Of a DNA stretch of 64,000 bases, positions 21,399-34,600 are shown one piece after another. Numbering within the stretch: position 1 is the stretch's first letter; each line of letters starts with the position of its first letter. The notes beneath the pieces were generated by a model, which searched no databases, was not told the DNA's origin, and saw only the letters and a program-made list of their open reading frames with translations. A program made the position numbers and the translations under genes. Source of the stretch: Paralithodes platypus (taxonomy: Eukaryota > Arthropoda > Malacostraca > Decapoda > Lithodidae); NCBI GenBank assembly GCA_032716605.1, contig CM064530.1:5352245-5416244 (forward strand), in the 5' to 3' direction.

Positions 21399-21519
21399 TT
21401 AACAAACCTTAAAAAAATAAATAAATGGGGGGGGGGGTGATAGTTTTGAGGTTTATTAAAATTCTCCCCATTACTTTGCTCCATTTCCTAATACTACATT
21501 TTGTGCCATTTAGGTGTTG

Positions 21520-21640
21520 ATTGCGGCCTTTCTTTTTTTTCCTGGCAAACTATAGTGAGCCTGTAATTTAGAAGGAACTGGCATTCGGCCGGGACATTTT
21601 TCTACCGAAAAATGTAGCCTAAAAATAATAAAAAAACCTT
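21520..21640 (+). repeat. Dispersed repeat R, partial copy
   Basis: Matches the middle of 19300-19640: CCTGGCAAACTATAGTGAGC, GAACTGGCATTCGGCCGGGA. Truncated at both ends. Confidence 0.5.
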
Positions 21641-21805
21641 AAGGATATTTTTTCACTACTATTTACGGTAACTAAAGAGATAAATAGCCAGAGTTGAAAT
21701 TGTAAAGGTAGGACATGACTTTTGACTGCGACTGTACTTGCCTTGTTGAGATTTGTCAGATTAATATTAAGACATTTTGTATCAAACTCTATTTGTAATG
21801 GTTAA

Positions 21806-22124
21806 CCCCTTCTGTACCGACGATGTCTTTTGTTATATTCTGGCTACTATTAGGCGATTTTATTGTCTAAAATTCATATTTTTTCACCAACCAACTCCAC
21901 TTCTAAATTCGATTAATGAAATCAATGAATACATGTGGCACTCCAAGGAATCGAACCTAGGATGCTCACACCGAAATTCCGCGCATTTATGCATTACGCT
22001 ATCAAGACAGGTTTCAAACTATCTCCTCACTTAACCTTACTACCACAGATCATTCTTAAACAGCACAAAATCGTCTAAATATAGCTGGAATAAATCTAAA
22101 AAGGCATCACCGGTTCAGAAGGGG
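21806..22124. mobile_element. TTAA MITE (CCCCTTCTGTACC type) carrying a SINE
   Basis: TTAA at 21802-21805 and 22125-22128. Ends CCCCTTCTGTACC and, inverted, CCCCTTCTGAACC. A tRNA-derived SINE lies inside (21876-22010). Without it the body resembles 24811-25017 (ATTCTGGCTACTATTAG, ATCGTCTAAATATAGCTGGA). Confidence 0.8.
21876..22010 (-). mobile_element. tRNA-derived SINE S1
   Basis: On the - strand: GATAGCGTAATGCATAAATG (A box region), CCTAGGTTCGATTCCTTGGA (B box), then CACATGTATTCATTGATTTC and a tail GTTGGTTGGTGAAAAAATAT. Four copies in the window (also 22871, 31231, 50731). Confidence 0.7.
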
Positions 22125-22361
22125 TTAACCAAGTACAAATTCAGTGGAACCTTAGATGTGCCGTAGATGTTATAAGTTAGACTAATATGTTGAGAGTAAA
22201 TTATAAGAACCTTCCCAGATAACGCATTTACTTTTGACTCTAGCTACCGTACCTTCAGATCATTTCTGAAGACTATGTTAAACTATTGCTCTGATTTAGG
22301 GATATATTTATTTACACTCTAAGGACATATCGTGTCCTTAAGTTTTCAAAGTTATCTTTAA

Positions 22362-22654
22362 CCCCCTCTGACAGATTAATGAAACTTATTTATCTGTTGA
22401 CAGTAGCCACACTATTTGGGTGACCTGTTATTTGTGGTACTGCCTGGCTCAGTAGGAAGTTGCCAACTTGCTCCACATTTAGTGTTGCCCTTCACCGAGC
22501 ACATGTTAAATTACACGCGATTATATACGCGATCGCGTATATAATAACTTATGTTAACACTAAGTTTCCCAATATATATAAGCAATCCACTTGTAAATCG
22601 GTGTTTGGTTCAAACCACTTATATACGTGATCGCGTGCAAACTGTCTGAAGGGG
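22362..22654. mobile_element. Degenerate TTAA MITE
   Basis: Left TTAA at 22358-22361; right TTAT at 22655-22658. Ends CCCCCTCTGACAGATT and, inverted, CCCCTTCAGACAGTTT. Contains the palindromic TATATACGCGATCGCGTATATA-like core near 22524. Confidence 0.5.
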
Positions 22655-22870
22655 TTATGTTAATCAAATCTTTTCATTAATTAGTTATCTAATACTATTT
22701 GGTGGTTCATTTTGCTGATTGAGTTTATATTGAGCCAGGATTTATGTCTTGAGAATGTACAAAAGATCTCTCATATCTAGAATTAATAGTTTTAAAATCT
22801 GTTGATAATTAGACGTCTTTCCTAAACAAAATTAATGACAATAGATACACATAATTTATCTGTCCATTAT

Positions 22871-22993
22871 TGTATTTTTTCACCAACCAACTTCACTTCT
22901 AAACTCAACAAATACATGTGGCACTCCAAGGACTCGAACCTAGGATACTCGCACCGAAATTCCGCGCACTTATGCATTACGCTATCAAGACAG
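22871..22993 (-). mobile_element. tRNA-derived SINE S1
   Basis: Same family as 21876-22010, with B box GGTTCGAGTCC on the - strand and the GTTGGTTGGTGAAAAAATA tail. It directly abuts a family B LINE tail. Confidence 0.7.
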
Positions 22994-23191
22994 ACACCAT
23001 GATCTCCGAAGGGGTGGCTATGAATGAATCGCCCCCATGCACCTGTCTTCTGTCAGCCGATGCCCCTCTTCCCATCCAACACCGCTTTCACTCATGTGCC
23101 TCGCTCTCGGTCTGCCTCTTCCTAGCTGTCCTTCCACCTCACTCTCGTAAACTCTCATAGTCATTCTCTCGCTTCCCATATGCTCCACATG
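22994..23191 (-). mobile_element. LINE family B fragment
   Basis: On the - strand this is the end of family B, with the tail motif GCCACCCCTTCGGAGATCAT and the GAAGGACAGCTAGGAAGAGG coding region with frame damage. Truncated. 23192-23990 holds purine-rich sequence and a T-run (23696-23725) but no recognisable gene. Confidence 0.6.
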
Positions 23192-23692
23192 AATAATGAG
23201 AGATTGTGTCTAAGGTAAAAAAAAATCACTGCGAGATGCAAAAAAATGCACTATTGAGGGGAATCGAGTCAGCTCGGCCGCAGCAGTGACCGAAGAGACA
23301 AATCATGTCAGCAGCCTACAACCTAGCCAGGCCAGGGAGGCATGTGATATAGGCTGCCCGAAGGACAACCGAATGAGACAGAATAGAAAGGGAAAACATA
23401 GAATGAGGAATGAAAAACTATGCAAAATTAGTCCAGCCGACAAAAGCTCGAGGGGAGAGGAAAGGGAAACATCCAGAACCCTCCCCCATCAAGCTCCAGC
23501 CGCCGGCCCCGAAGCCCCCCAAACGCGAAATGGGGCGTAGTAGTAGGGGGGAGAAGGTTCCCTGGGGTTATGAAGAAAGAATACACAAAATAATGATTAA
23601 GTATTTTACTGTTAATATTGACAATTTCTTAATAGATTTCTACATTGTTCGTTCCTCTCAAAAAGTTGCTGCCTGGAAGGAATACGTACGGT

Positions 23693-23729
<37 letters not shown>

Positions 23730-23996
23730 GTTAATCTGTTGTGTGACCATATATTGTGTGAAATAATATACTTAGATTGTCTAAAGAACATTGGTGAGAT
23801 TCTTGACTAAATTTGATATAACACATCTAGGTTCTATAATACTTGGGGCTGGCTAGGAAAAGATTTTGCCATTGCATATTCAGGCAAATTTAACCGCTAT
23901 CTATAATTTCAAATTAATCTGCATTTTATGAGATCGCTGAACTATTCCATAAAATTTATATTGAAAGTACAATACGTTAGAAAATGTTAAAATTAA

Positions 23997-24530
23997 CCCG
24001 GCAACGGCTAGAAAGCTCTTAAGAGGGAGGCCTAAAAAAAACATTTAAACGGCCCCAGTAGCACACTTTTTGTGGGTTTTTTTCCCTATACCTCATATCA
24101 CTCCTCCACATCCCCTCCTTCCCCTCCCCCTTCAATTATCCCCTGTTATTCCCTAATTCGTTGGTATATTTTTGTGCTAACATTAGCAAAATGTGTGGAG
24201 GATGTGCTTATGTGCCTAGCAGGTGTGTTACACAACCGAGAATGTGGATGAGTAGGCTCAGTGTGGCTTGAGGCCTCGTGGAGGGAGGGGTTGCCTCAAT
24301 TTGCTCCATAATTCATGAATGGGCTGCTTCATGTATATTTGCAATTTTGACCAGAAAAATTATATTTTCACTTCTTTTATTGTTGTTACAGGTTACTATC
24401 TTCATAGCTCATATGAATAAGTAATAACGATATTCATCGTAAAATGGCGATTATAGGCCTAAATGGAGCCTATATGCTCGCCCATGGTCATCGAGTTCAA
24501 TACCCCCCCTCGCCGTTTATAGATTAATAG
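23997..24530. mobile_element. Old TTAA MITE related to family A
   Basis: Starts TTAACCCGGCAACGGCTAG and shares the body order of family A: CTCTTAAGAG, the pyrimidine-rich CTCCTTCCCCTCCC block, GTGCTAACATTAGCAA, TTTATTGTTGTTACAGGTTA. The right end is blurred. Confidence 0.45.
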
Positions 24531-24810
24531 CCAGTTTTTTTAAAGATGGGTCGCTGAGTGTGTATATAATCAAACTAAAGGAAATCAAATGCCACAATTA
24601 GTAATTAAATTGACTGATAGAACAACATTATTTCCCTAGCCTTTGTCCACAGAGTAACAATCACTTATATAGACCATCATTCAAAAAGGACGAGTTACAA
24701 CCATCCTTATCTTCAGCTTGAAATATGTGATCTGAGTAAAGGTGCCAATAAAAAACAAAAAAACATAAAATACAAAATAGTTTCTCAAGCCACTGTTAAG
24801 ATCATCTTAA

Positions 24811-25017
24811 CCCATACAGTACCGGTGACGTCCTTTTCATTATATTGTGGCAACTATTAGACAGTTTTATTCAGATTAGGAAGAACCTCTATAGCAATAT
24901 TAAAGGCTTCAAACTACCTCCACCAAAACATTTAACTACCGCAGATCCTTCCTAATTTTCATATCGTCTAAATATAGCTAGAATAATGTATAACGCACGT
25001 CGCTGGTACTCAAAGGG
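24811..25017. mobile_element. TTAA MITE (CCCATACAGTACC type)
   Basis: TTAA at 24807-24810 and 25018-25021. Ends CCCATACAGTACC and, inverted, CCCTTTGAGTACC. Body related to 21806-22124 without the SINE. Confidence 0.75.
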
Positions 25018-25109
25018 TTAACGAGGCACTCAGTAAGCCACTTTCATTACCTGGTCTCTAGAAAATAAAGAAAACTGGCCTCTATCGATACCATTTTTTA
25101 TTTTTTTTG

Positions 25110-25490
25110 GGGGGGGGGGGTTTAAGAGGGAGGTAGACGCTTTTTCTGGACCCCTTTCTCCCTCACGTTTAGTAATTTGTTTTTGAGATTTTAAGACGTT
25201 CGTTCCATTAGTTTGGCGATTTTGAAACCTTTCGCCCCATTTCTTTGTCAATATTAAACCTTTTGTGCCATTCAGATGTCAATTTTTTCCTGGCGAGCAA
25301 TAGCAAGTCTGTAATTATAGAAGGAACCGGCCTTCAGCAATGAAATGTTTCTATAAAAAATGTACAAATTTATCTTGAAAGGGGTCTAGGGGGTGTACTC
25401 TTTAAACTTGATGGAGGTCTAGGGAGGAAACTCAAAATATATTAATATATAAATATATAAACCAAAAAATCAAGCACTACCCCCTTAAGT
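25110..25490 (+). repeat. Dispersed repeat R, copy 2
   Basis: Parallels 19300-19640 over about 330 bp (CCCTTTCTCCCTCACGTTTAG, TTTTTTCCTGGCGAGCAATA, GATGGAGGTCTAGGGAGGAA). A G-run precedes it. Confidence 0.55.
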
Positions 25491-25499
25491 TGGCATTGA

Positions 25500-28400
25500 A
25501 ACAACCATCTATAAATTCTCCAAAGCTAAGATTCTTGCTTGATTATTATTTTTGCAGGCCTTTCAATAAATTAATAATTAATTTAAACAATCATAATAGA
25601 AATCTGTGACTAGTAGGCTACCAATTGCAGTTAGAATTGAAGAGACCAATAAAACTTTCTTTATAATCTGATTTGGACCCTTGAAGGCACAGCGGTAGTT
25701 TTAAAATATTGTAGTGCATTCTATTGACCTTTATAAAACACCATTTTCTACATTACAGTATAGACAATAACTTCAGATAAAACAATGATGGCATAAAATT
25801 TTAATATATAATTAGTAAAGCTTTTTCACAATGTAAATAAATTAACTATCCATATAAAAAAATCATGGTTATCTCTAAATTAGGTTAAAATATCTGCCAT
25901 ACCTTAATAAAAACTTAAATGCTAGTAAAAATTATTACTCTAAGCACCTATGAGCTATGTACAATGACAATCACACTAGAGTTACTTTTCACACAGATCG
26001 GATAACTTTTTGCCAAGAAGCTATATTGAGAACTAGAGCATATGAAATTATTTTATACAATGCCTTAGATAACTTGAATTTCCTGCTATAGATAGTATCA
26101 GTACAGGTATCATTGTATTAGTTCGGTTCGGGCCCCTATACTATTAAGCGGGAAGTGCCAGTCATATAATACTGGGGTGGGGGGGGGGGGGGGGGCATTC
26201 AGTGCCAGTGTGCCGCCATTAGGCACCTTGGACTATAGAACAATAAACTTTAGCCACAATGCTGCTCCACCATGTAAACACTGTGGCCAACTCCGGCGCA
26301 GTACCAGATTTTAGATTTACTGATTAATTAATTAAAACTGCCAATATTCTGATTATTAGCTTTTATTGATTTTTGTATTAGCTATCTTCTTCATTCCCAA
26401 GGAGTTAGAACCCTAAGGGAATTATTATCCATGTTTGTGAAGAAGTGTACTAGATAAAACACTTAATTACTTATACTATGAATCTATTCAATCGTTGAAC
26501 TACAATAATCCGTGCAAAGATATGAACTAGTCAGTTTCAGATTTAATTTAATTTAATTTTCATTCTGGCATTGGCTAATGTGCCAAGTGTCCCTGAGTAC
26601 AGTCATGGCTAGAAGCTGTCCGGTGTGTTCTGAAGGATATCTCGCACACTCGCACCTAACAGACGGATTCACACGAGTGCTTTTCTTGCCAACTTTTGAT
26701 CAATAACTGCAGTCCGCTATGTTGCGCTACTAATTTCAACTAGACTGAAGGCAGATTATTTTAGGTAATCAAATTCTAATAAAAGTAATTCAAAAGCTAC
26801 AATGACAAACAATTATATTTTGGGGTTCAAAATTCTAACAAGATTAATGAATAAGCTGCCAAATAAGTTGAAGGGAAAAGTGCTTGTGTTAATCGGCCTT
26901 TATACACCTACGACTTGGCACATAACTTACTGGACCGGGCCAGGGTAAGCATTAAGAGGCTAGAAACATTACCTACGTCACTATGAACACATCAGAGTTC
27001 TTATGTAAATGTTATACAAACGTTAAGTAGAAACAAGAGACGGCAGAGGATTGTCAGGGTCAGGAGAAATTTGGATCATATCATGGTAAAGAGAATAATA
27101 GAAGTGTACTGTGTGGAGGATAGAAAGTATTTAGAGGAAGAAACAGCAGAGAAAAAACATGAAATATAAATGCAGAAAAGTACAGTATTTAGAGCAAGAA
27201 AGAATCTAGAAATGCGATTAAATTAAAATGCTAATTATTGCAATATGGAGAATGAGGGATAGAATATAAAAGAGACAGCTTAGAAATGGGGAAAATCAAG
27301 ATGATATACTGTACTGCAATAGCAGAAAGTGTTTTTATGAAATATGAATGATAGTTGGAGGAAGAGTGTGTAGGCTACACATAAAAAATTAAGATGGAAT
27401 TTTAAGAGCAATAATTAGCAGACTAAAATTATTCAAAACAAATTGAGGGAATACTGTAGAGTAACTATGCGTCCAGTTGGCTGCATGAATTCACACACTT
27501 TGTGATTTTGTATATGGCAGTAAATTTTTTTTTATTCATTAACCCCTTTCATACAGAAAATCAGATGGTATACAAATTCATGTGGCCAACTGTACAAATA
27601 AAGTAGAGTATATATTGTAAACGGGTACTTAAGAACAATTGTGAGAACATGAGATTGAGACTCCTTGTTCATTGTTAGAAGAATATATAACTACAGTACA
27701 AGGAAAATGTATATAACTAAAAAAACTAAAAAGTATAAAACTAAAAAATTGAAAGGCTGAGACCTTATAGTTGTGTACAAGCATGGTTAATATTTTATAA
27801 GCATTAACTTTAAATTAAATTGAATGCAAAAAAGTATATACAGTACTGTATGTACGTACTGTACCAGAATACTTTGACAGCTCTTCAAAAATCAACTTCT
27901 GTTACTGAACATTCTAGAAATACTCACAAAGTATTAATCCCAATTGCATTATACACACACTAAATAGTAAAGATGAAAAAAGGAACATAGGTTTAAAAAA
28001 TTGACTGAACTAAAAACCATAACTACTGTGCTATGCAGAACCCAAACCCTCATTAAAATTATAACGATACACCTCCAGCATTTGTTCACATAACATTACT
28101 GAGAATAACTTGGAAATAAGTTTTTTGTTCGACCTTATTCAACATATCTGCTTATGTTTCTAGTTCCCGAGTGTAGCGGATTGAGTGAACTACAGGTCTC
28201 CCTCACTATCCGATGCCCCAATTTATGATATTATTATAGGTTTTTAGGTGTTTGGGTTTGGGATTTCGCTGGTCCGAGAACGCATCCCCATTTACCTCAT
28301 TAATTTTAGGGTTAGCTATATGATTTTTCTATTTAAGATCGGGTTTTCAGAAATGTAACTCAATCGTAAAGCGAGGGAGACCTGTACCGCTATATTATTT

Positions 28401-28600
28401 GTTAGCACCACAAACTACTGTCGTATCCCAGCAGAATGGAACCCATTGAATCCGTACCACTGAGACAATTAAAATAAACAGAATAAAAGAAAATACAATA
28501 TCACCTGTACAAAATTATAAATACATAAAGATTACAATCAGATCTTAATTTGTGTTTTATATTTGTGCTGGGCTGGAAGTGGTGGTAGTTTTTTTGTCTA
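25500..28600. other. AT-rich intergenic stretch, no gene seen
   Basis: This lies downstream of the integrin stop codon on the - strand and must include its 3' UTR. I see no long open frame, no repeat with clear ends and no strong polyadenylation context. A G-run at 26172-26195 and several TTTATT (AATAAA on the - strand) occur, the latter not distinguishable from chance. Confidence 0.5.
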
Positions 28601-28606
28601 CGTGGG

Positions 28607-28642
28607 TTTGTTTACTTCCCGCCGTTTGTTTACTTCCCGCCG
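28607..28642 (-). repeat. 18-bp tandem duplication across the integrin stop codon
   Basis: TTTGTTTACTTCCCGCCG occurs twice in a row on the + strand. On the coding strand the unit holds GGC GGG AAG TAA, so the last codons and the stop are duplicated into the 3' UTR without changing the protein. Confidence 0.9.
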
Positions 28643-28695
28643 TACATTGGGTTCTTGAAGGTAGAGGTGGCTTGTTTGTAGATGGGGTTCTCTCC
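28630..28695 (-). CDS. Integrin beta exon 15: NPxY tail and stop
   Basis: 21 codons and TAA, after acceptor CTCTTAACAG, phase 0. It encodes [20 protein letters not shown] and K. Both NPxY talin/kindlin-type motifs are intact and the length is the usual one for the family. Confidence 0.93.
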   Translation of the reverse strand, partial: GENPIYKQATSTFKNPMYGGK

Positions 28696-31600
28696 CTGTT
28701 AAGAGAAGTAGAGAAGAGTAACTTATGGTATAGCTGGAGACTAATTAACATGATAGGCTACAGTTAACACAATAGTTCTCAAAAGACCTTGATATATTTA
28801 TGTAAATCTTAAACGGACGTTAATTCAACACTTTTACAACAAGAAATAAATAGTCATAAGCTACTAGAGAATTGTCAATGAAAAGATTTAGTATATTCAG
28901 AGCTTTGCTTTATTATAGATTTGCACTTTGACAGGTTCGTTAGGAATGGTAATTATTTCATAAATGTTTATACATATTTTAATAATGCATCACTTAGCTC
29001 TACTCCCACTAGTTCTGTATATTTTGATAGAACTAAACTTAAAGATGCCCTTAAATTCCTCCTTTTCAATACTTATGTTAGATTCGGGCCCTACATTTTC
29101 AAACAAATATTAGGAATTCCTATGGGTGGAAATGCTAGCCCTTTAATTGCAGACTTATTCTTGCTTGCTTTAGAATTTAAATATATAAAAGACTTAGTTG
29201 ACAGTAGCAAGAAAAATAAAATCCCAGAAAAATTAGCACTTGCTAAATTGTTAAGTAATAATAGTAGATATATTGATGATATTCTCGTTTGCAATTTGTT
29301 AAATTTTAATCACGTTGCTAAACTTATTTACCCTAATTCTATTCCCCTCACACAATGTAACGTAAATTATAAAGTTGAAAATTTTCTTGATATAAATATA
29401 GATTGTTAATGAACAGTGCATACTTAAAGTATATCACAAAGTTGATGTTTTTAATTTTAACGTAATAAACTTTCCTTTTCCTAGTAGTAATATCGATAGT
29501 AAAATAACTTATAATTGTTTTTATTCCCAGTTAATAAGATTTTGTAAAATCTGCACTGTTCCAAAAATATAATCTTTTTAGGGTCAATTATTGTGACTGT
29601 ATTCTAAAATTTGACATCAATAATTTTAATCAAGCATTTTTAACTTGAAGTTTCTTGTATAACCTCTGCTTACTTTTTGTCTGTATTTATTGTTTATCTT
29701 TTTCTTTTTCTTTTTCTATTATTAATATTGATGATTTGTTTTAAATTGATTGTTTGTTGTTGTTGTTGTTGTTGTTGTTCCCCAAGCTGCCTGGCCGAAC
29801 AGCCCCAAGGCCCCGAGTAAGGCCAAGGCCATAAACGAGCGCCCCCACAGAACCCTCCCTGCCGACCACAATAAAGCCTGGGTGACCGAAGCCACTCCAT
29901 GGCGGGGAGCTGAGAGGGTGCGTAAACGCCCGGGTTGAGTGTTCTTGTTAAAAGAGTACTCTTTGTTTAAATCTGTTGTTACTTCATATTTTGCAATTAT
30001 TTGTCTATATTATATGTATTCATTGTCGATAGTATCAATTGCTTGCTTTTGCGATTTCCTTAGTTTATTTGTGCGATAAATGTAGGTTATTTGTAGGGTA
30101 GTTATTGATAGGGGTCACTTGAGGCATGCTATGCTTACAGGTACCTACCCGATAGCACTATCGTTAGTGAGTGCTGTACTGTATTTTATATATTATTTTG
30201 TAATAGTATAGTTATCTTATCAATATTTGTATTTTGTACTATTGTTAATGTCTTGTCATGTTGCAAGTTTGAGTTTAAATAATATTTTGACATTTAACAT
30301 GTAGTTTCTTTATTCATGCAGAGTTTAGTAAAATTTACCAGAACGTCCCTGACTTCCCAAACTTGACTAATTCCTTTAACGTGACGATTGTGCGTTGTTA
30401 TACAGTATGTGCGATTAGTTTGCTTGGGAAACAGATTAACTTGCTCATGTAGTAATGTACACCCTATGTGGTGGATTGTGTTCTTTTATTTAATAATTTT
30501 CATTTTAGTAAGCGTTGTTTTCACATAGCGATTTTGATAATTTAATTTGACTTTATATTGTCCTTGTCCCAATTTTGGTTTGTTTAGTTTGCAAGTTTTA
30601 AATTTTAATTGAAAACGAACTCAAAAGATAATACTCAAATTTATATAACGAACTCATTAAAGGTGCATGGGGGCGGTTCGTTCGTGGCCACCCCTTCGGG
30701 GATCACGGCGTCGGGCAATAGATAGATTAAAATTATAAATATCGAAATGACAACACACTAAACAAAAACTAATGTGGAAAAATGCATTTAAATTACAAAT
30801 ATATGAGCGAGATTGATGAAAAACTATTGACTGTTTAAATACCCTATAGGTATAATTATGAATGAAGTTGATTGATTGACAGTGGTGTGTGGAGCCAGAC
30901 CTATGAGAGTTCCGTATGGAGCTCAGTGGTCTGGTTAATCTGCTCTACATAACAACAAACAGTGGTGTGTGGAGTGATGATAAATAATGAAAAACTTTTA
31001 TTATGTGAACAAATATATAAGGAAACCAAACAGTGAGGTTGACTTACCGTATCCCAGCGTGCCATCATGCGTTCCTTCTCAAAGCGTGCAAACTCCCTGC
31101 GGTCGTGGATAGTGGTGAGCACCTTCCACATGAGCAGCAACGCCAGCCCCACTGCTACAATGGCTCCGATCACACCCAACACAATGCCTGAAGGTCGTCA
31201 TGTGGTTAGGACATGGACATAGATATATACATTTTGGGTTTTCATACTCGGTGTGAGTATCCTAGGTTCGAGTCCTTGGAGTACCACATGTATTCATTAC
31301 TTTAATTGATTTCACTAGTTGGGTATATTTGTAAATTAATTGGTGGGTTGGTGAAAACAAATCTGAAAAATAACTGTGTTGCTGATGTTTAAGTGGTAAA
31401 TTATATTGAACGATTCAGTCATAGTAATGTATTATTTTGAACCATAAATTTTTAATATCCTGTATTCCGAATCAGTGGTTTCCTTCAATAAATTTGTATT
31501 GCCTCAAGTTTATTATAGAGTAGTGTACCAACTATTTGAGCAGTAGATGAACACACCTACCATTGTTTAACCCTTTACTGGCGGCCCACAACATAAGTCG

Positions 31601-34600
31601 AGTTAAATAAGTTTGGACTATGTGGCGGCTCACACCATAAGTCGTGTGGCAATTTCAGCACGTATTGTTGCTGAGAGAGAGAGACAAGTGGTGGCAGGAG
31701 AGTAGCAAGCGTATGACTGCTCCAGACCACCGCGGCGGGCCTACTGACATGAATCCCACCCTCCTCCACCCTCTCACACTCGCTACATAGTGAAATGTAT
31801 GGGGAAAGTACCGAATTACATGGTTTTTGCACTCGTGTTGCGCGGTTGTTGCAAGAAAACTAGCGGTCATACAAGGATCGTTGTGGTGTCATTGGAAAGC
31901 TCTGTTTATGCCCTTTCAGGGATAGATACTTGTTTTACGCTCTGGGTCTTATTTAGGCATGAAAATGATCACGTATACAGCCCTATTTTGGGTAAAAACA
32001 CCCCGCTGGTGGCTACATATTATATACCGCCTAGGCTGCTCTTTAGGTGTTAAGGAACGGGCATCATCGGGCAATGGGCATGACTATATAATTCATCTTT
32101 TAATCAAAACTTCCGTCACAATATTTGCGAGTTAATGGGCTGAAGTGGTTAAGGTACTGTACTGTCTAAACTAGTTACAGTCCTTATAATATTTATTTCA
32201 ATGGAAATAAGAATTAAAATTGCTGTCGATTACTGCAATATTAAAAACATTATCACAAAGTAAAAAAAGATCCTTAAAAACTTGTTCTAAGCCAACTTAT
32301 CCTTACCCACTTAACAGAATTTAACCTAGAATTGCTAAGGGTTGAATTAACTGACCATTACTAAAATCATATTCACCGAGAATATCTTCTTTGATTACAT
32401 GTTAACTAAACCTTCTGAGGTGCAGAACGCGATTCACAGGATTTGTAGCATAATATTTTAACGCCTTACGAGCGGGCCCGTCAGTAACTTCTACTACCTG
32501 GCAAGCGGGTGGTTTTACCCTAAACGACCTAGTTTCCGTGCTCTTTTTCATGCATAAACAAGAGCCAGAGCATAATACAATTATGTATCCCTGAAAGGGC
32601 ATAAATTGAGCTTTCCAATGACACCAGAACCATCCTTCTACGACCACGCGTTCTCTTGCAACGATCGTGCAAGACGAGTGCAAATTCCCTAAAATACGGT
32701 AATTTCCTTACATACTGTAATTCCCTGTGTAGCGAGGCAGTGAGTGTGGGTGTGGGTGTGTGTGGAGTAAACGTCAGTAGTCGCGCGGGACCCGTGCCGA
32801 GCGGTCATGAGCCGACCTACGCTCCTCCACCCGCTCGTCTCTCTCTCTCTCAGAGCCATTATTGCTCCAAAATTGCACACAGACTTAAGTCGGGCCCCGC
32901 CACATAGTCCTTGGTTCTCTAGCCCGACTTAAGTCCACCCCCGCTAGACAAGGGTTAAACCTTGAAATACCCAAGATGTACATATAATTCTTTTTATTTA
33001 GTTACCCCTACCCTCTTCATGTTTCTTTCAATGGTGGTTTAAAGAAAGCTATTTTTAGATGACTAACTAAATTAAATTTTCCTAAAGAAAGCTAAGTGAA
33101 CATAAATAAAAACATTAATAAAACTGGCCTATGACTTAAATTGTTTCAAACTCTGTGTGTCCAGGCATTTTGGCTCGAACGTCCCTTGATTTTGGCCGTG
33201 TCACTCTTTCAACTATGGGGGAGGCACTCGCTATAGGCAGTTCTGCCTTTTGCCTCCCTCAATCACATAGATTTTTTTTTTTTTTTTTTTTTTTTTACCC
33301 TAATTAATGTAAACTATTCTAATATAACCTATAATTGAAAGGAAAATTAATTTACAGACTAATAAAATCTTACTATACTAAGAATGAGCTTGGGCAAGAA
33401 CTTGAGGGTCTGCTATACACATACCATAGGATTTGATCTCTTCCGACGTTTGACATTCCATTCTAATTGGCTTTACCTGACCTACAGTCCGTTGCCCCAT
33501 TAACCCTTTTCCAATTCCCTCATTTAATCTCTCCCAAGGATTTAACTCCCATTATTAGCCTCACCTGACCCTACCAGAACAGTTTTTGTATGTATGTATG
33601 TTTGTTTGCATACGTGAGCGTTTATGTATACGGGCATGTGCACACTTACTGCATGTTCTTATGTTCTTATATATGTATGTATAATATGCGTATGTATGTG
33701 TGTACGTATGTGTATATATGTATGTTCTGTATATATATATAAGTAAAATATATGTGTACTGTATTATGCACTGTATATCACTTACTCTCATGGTTAATTT
33801 ATGATAATTTGTACTTTGCACTAGTATAATTATTGTATTAATTTATGTTTTTAATGTAAAGTATATTCTACTCACACATTGTAAACTGAGCTTACCATTT
33901 TCATATCTGTACATCTCATGTTCATCCACTAAATTGTAAAATGTGTATTTTCAGCTCATGAGGCTGCCATTCTTTAACCCGGCAAGCGCGATAGGCCTCA
34001 CGGAAGGCTTCCTATAGGGAACGCGATACGCCTCACGGAAGCAAGACCATAAAAAAAAGCCTTCCAAAACATCCCAGGGGTTATCAAAACAAAGTAATTT
34101 GTCTCTAGGTGAGATAATTCCCCTCTAGTACTCATCCATGTGTTTCTCACCCCCCCCCAATTATCACCTATTTTTCCTCTTATTTTCATCATTTATCGGT
34201 TATTTTTCTCTCCCGCGATAATGTAGCACAAGTGGGTTGCATAAAAGATCGTTATATAACACCCAGACACCGGCACACACCGCCCGCTCGCCTCAGTTGA
34301 CTCACAGACAGGGAGAAGGGAGGGTTGCCTGTGGCTCTCTCTCGCCTGAGATTATGACCGGGTGGCCAATATCTTCGTTTTTCACCACCTAAATGCTTTT
34401 CCAACTTATTTTAGCACTCTTGAAGGTTCATATATACATCATATATGTAAAATAAAAGCATACCGAAAACAAATAATGCTCTATATTGTAAATTAAAATT
34501 TAAAACTTGCAAACTAAACAAACCAAAATTGGGACAAGGACAATATAATGTCAAATTAAATTATCAAAATCGCTATGTGGAAACAACGCTTACTAAAATT

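Noticed and set aside
33586..33745. Regular repeats considered as a CRISPR-like or other array
   Set aside because: Simple microsatellite in a eukaryotic intron; no spacer pattern. The two minisatellites also have no spacers.
33561..33821. Frame rich in Tyr, Thr and Ile near 33700
   Set aside because: It is a translation of a degenerate (TATG)n microsatellite.
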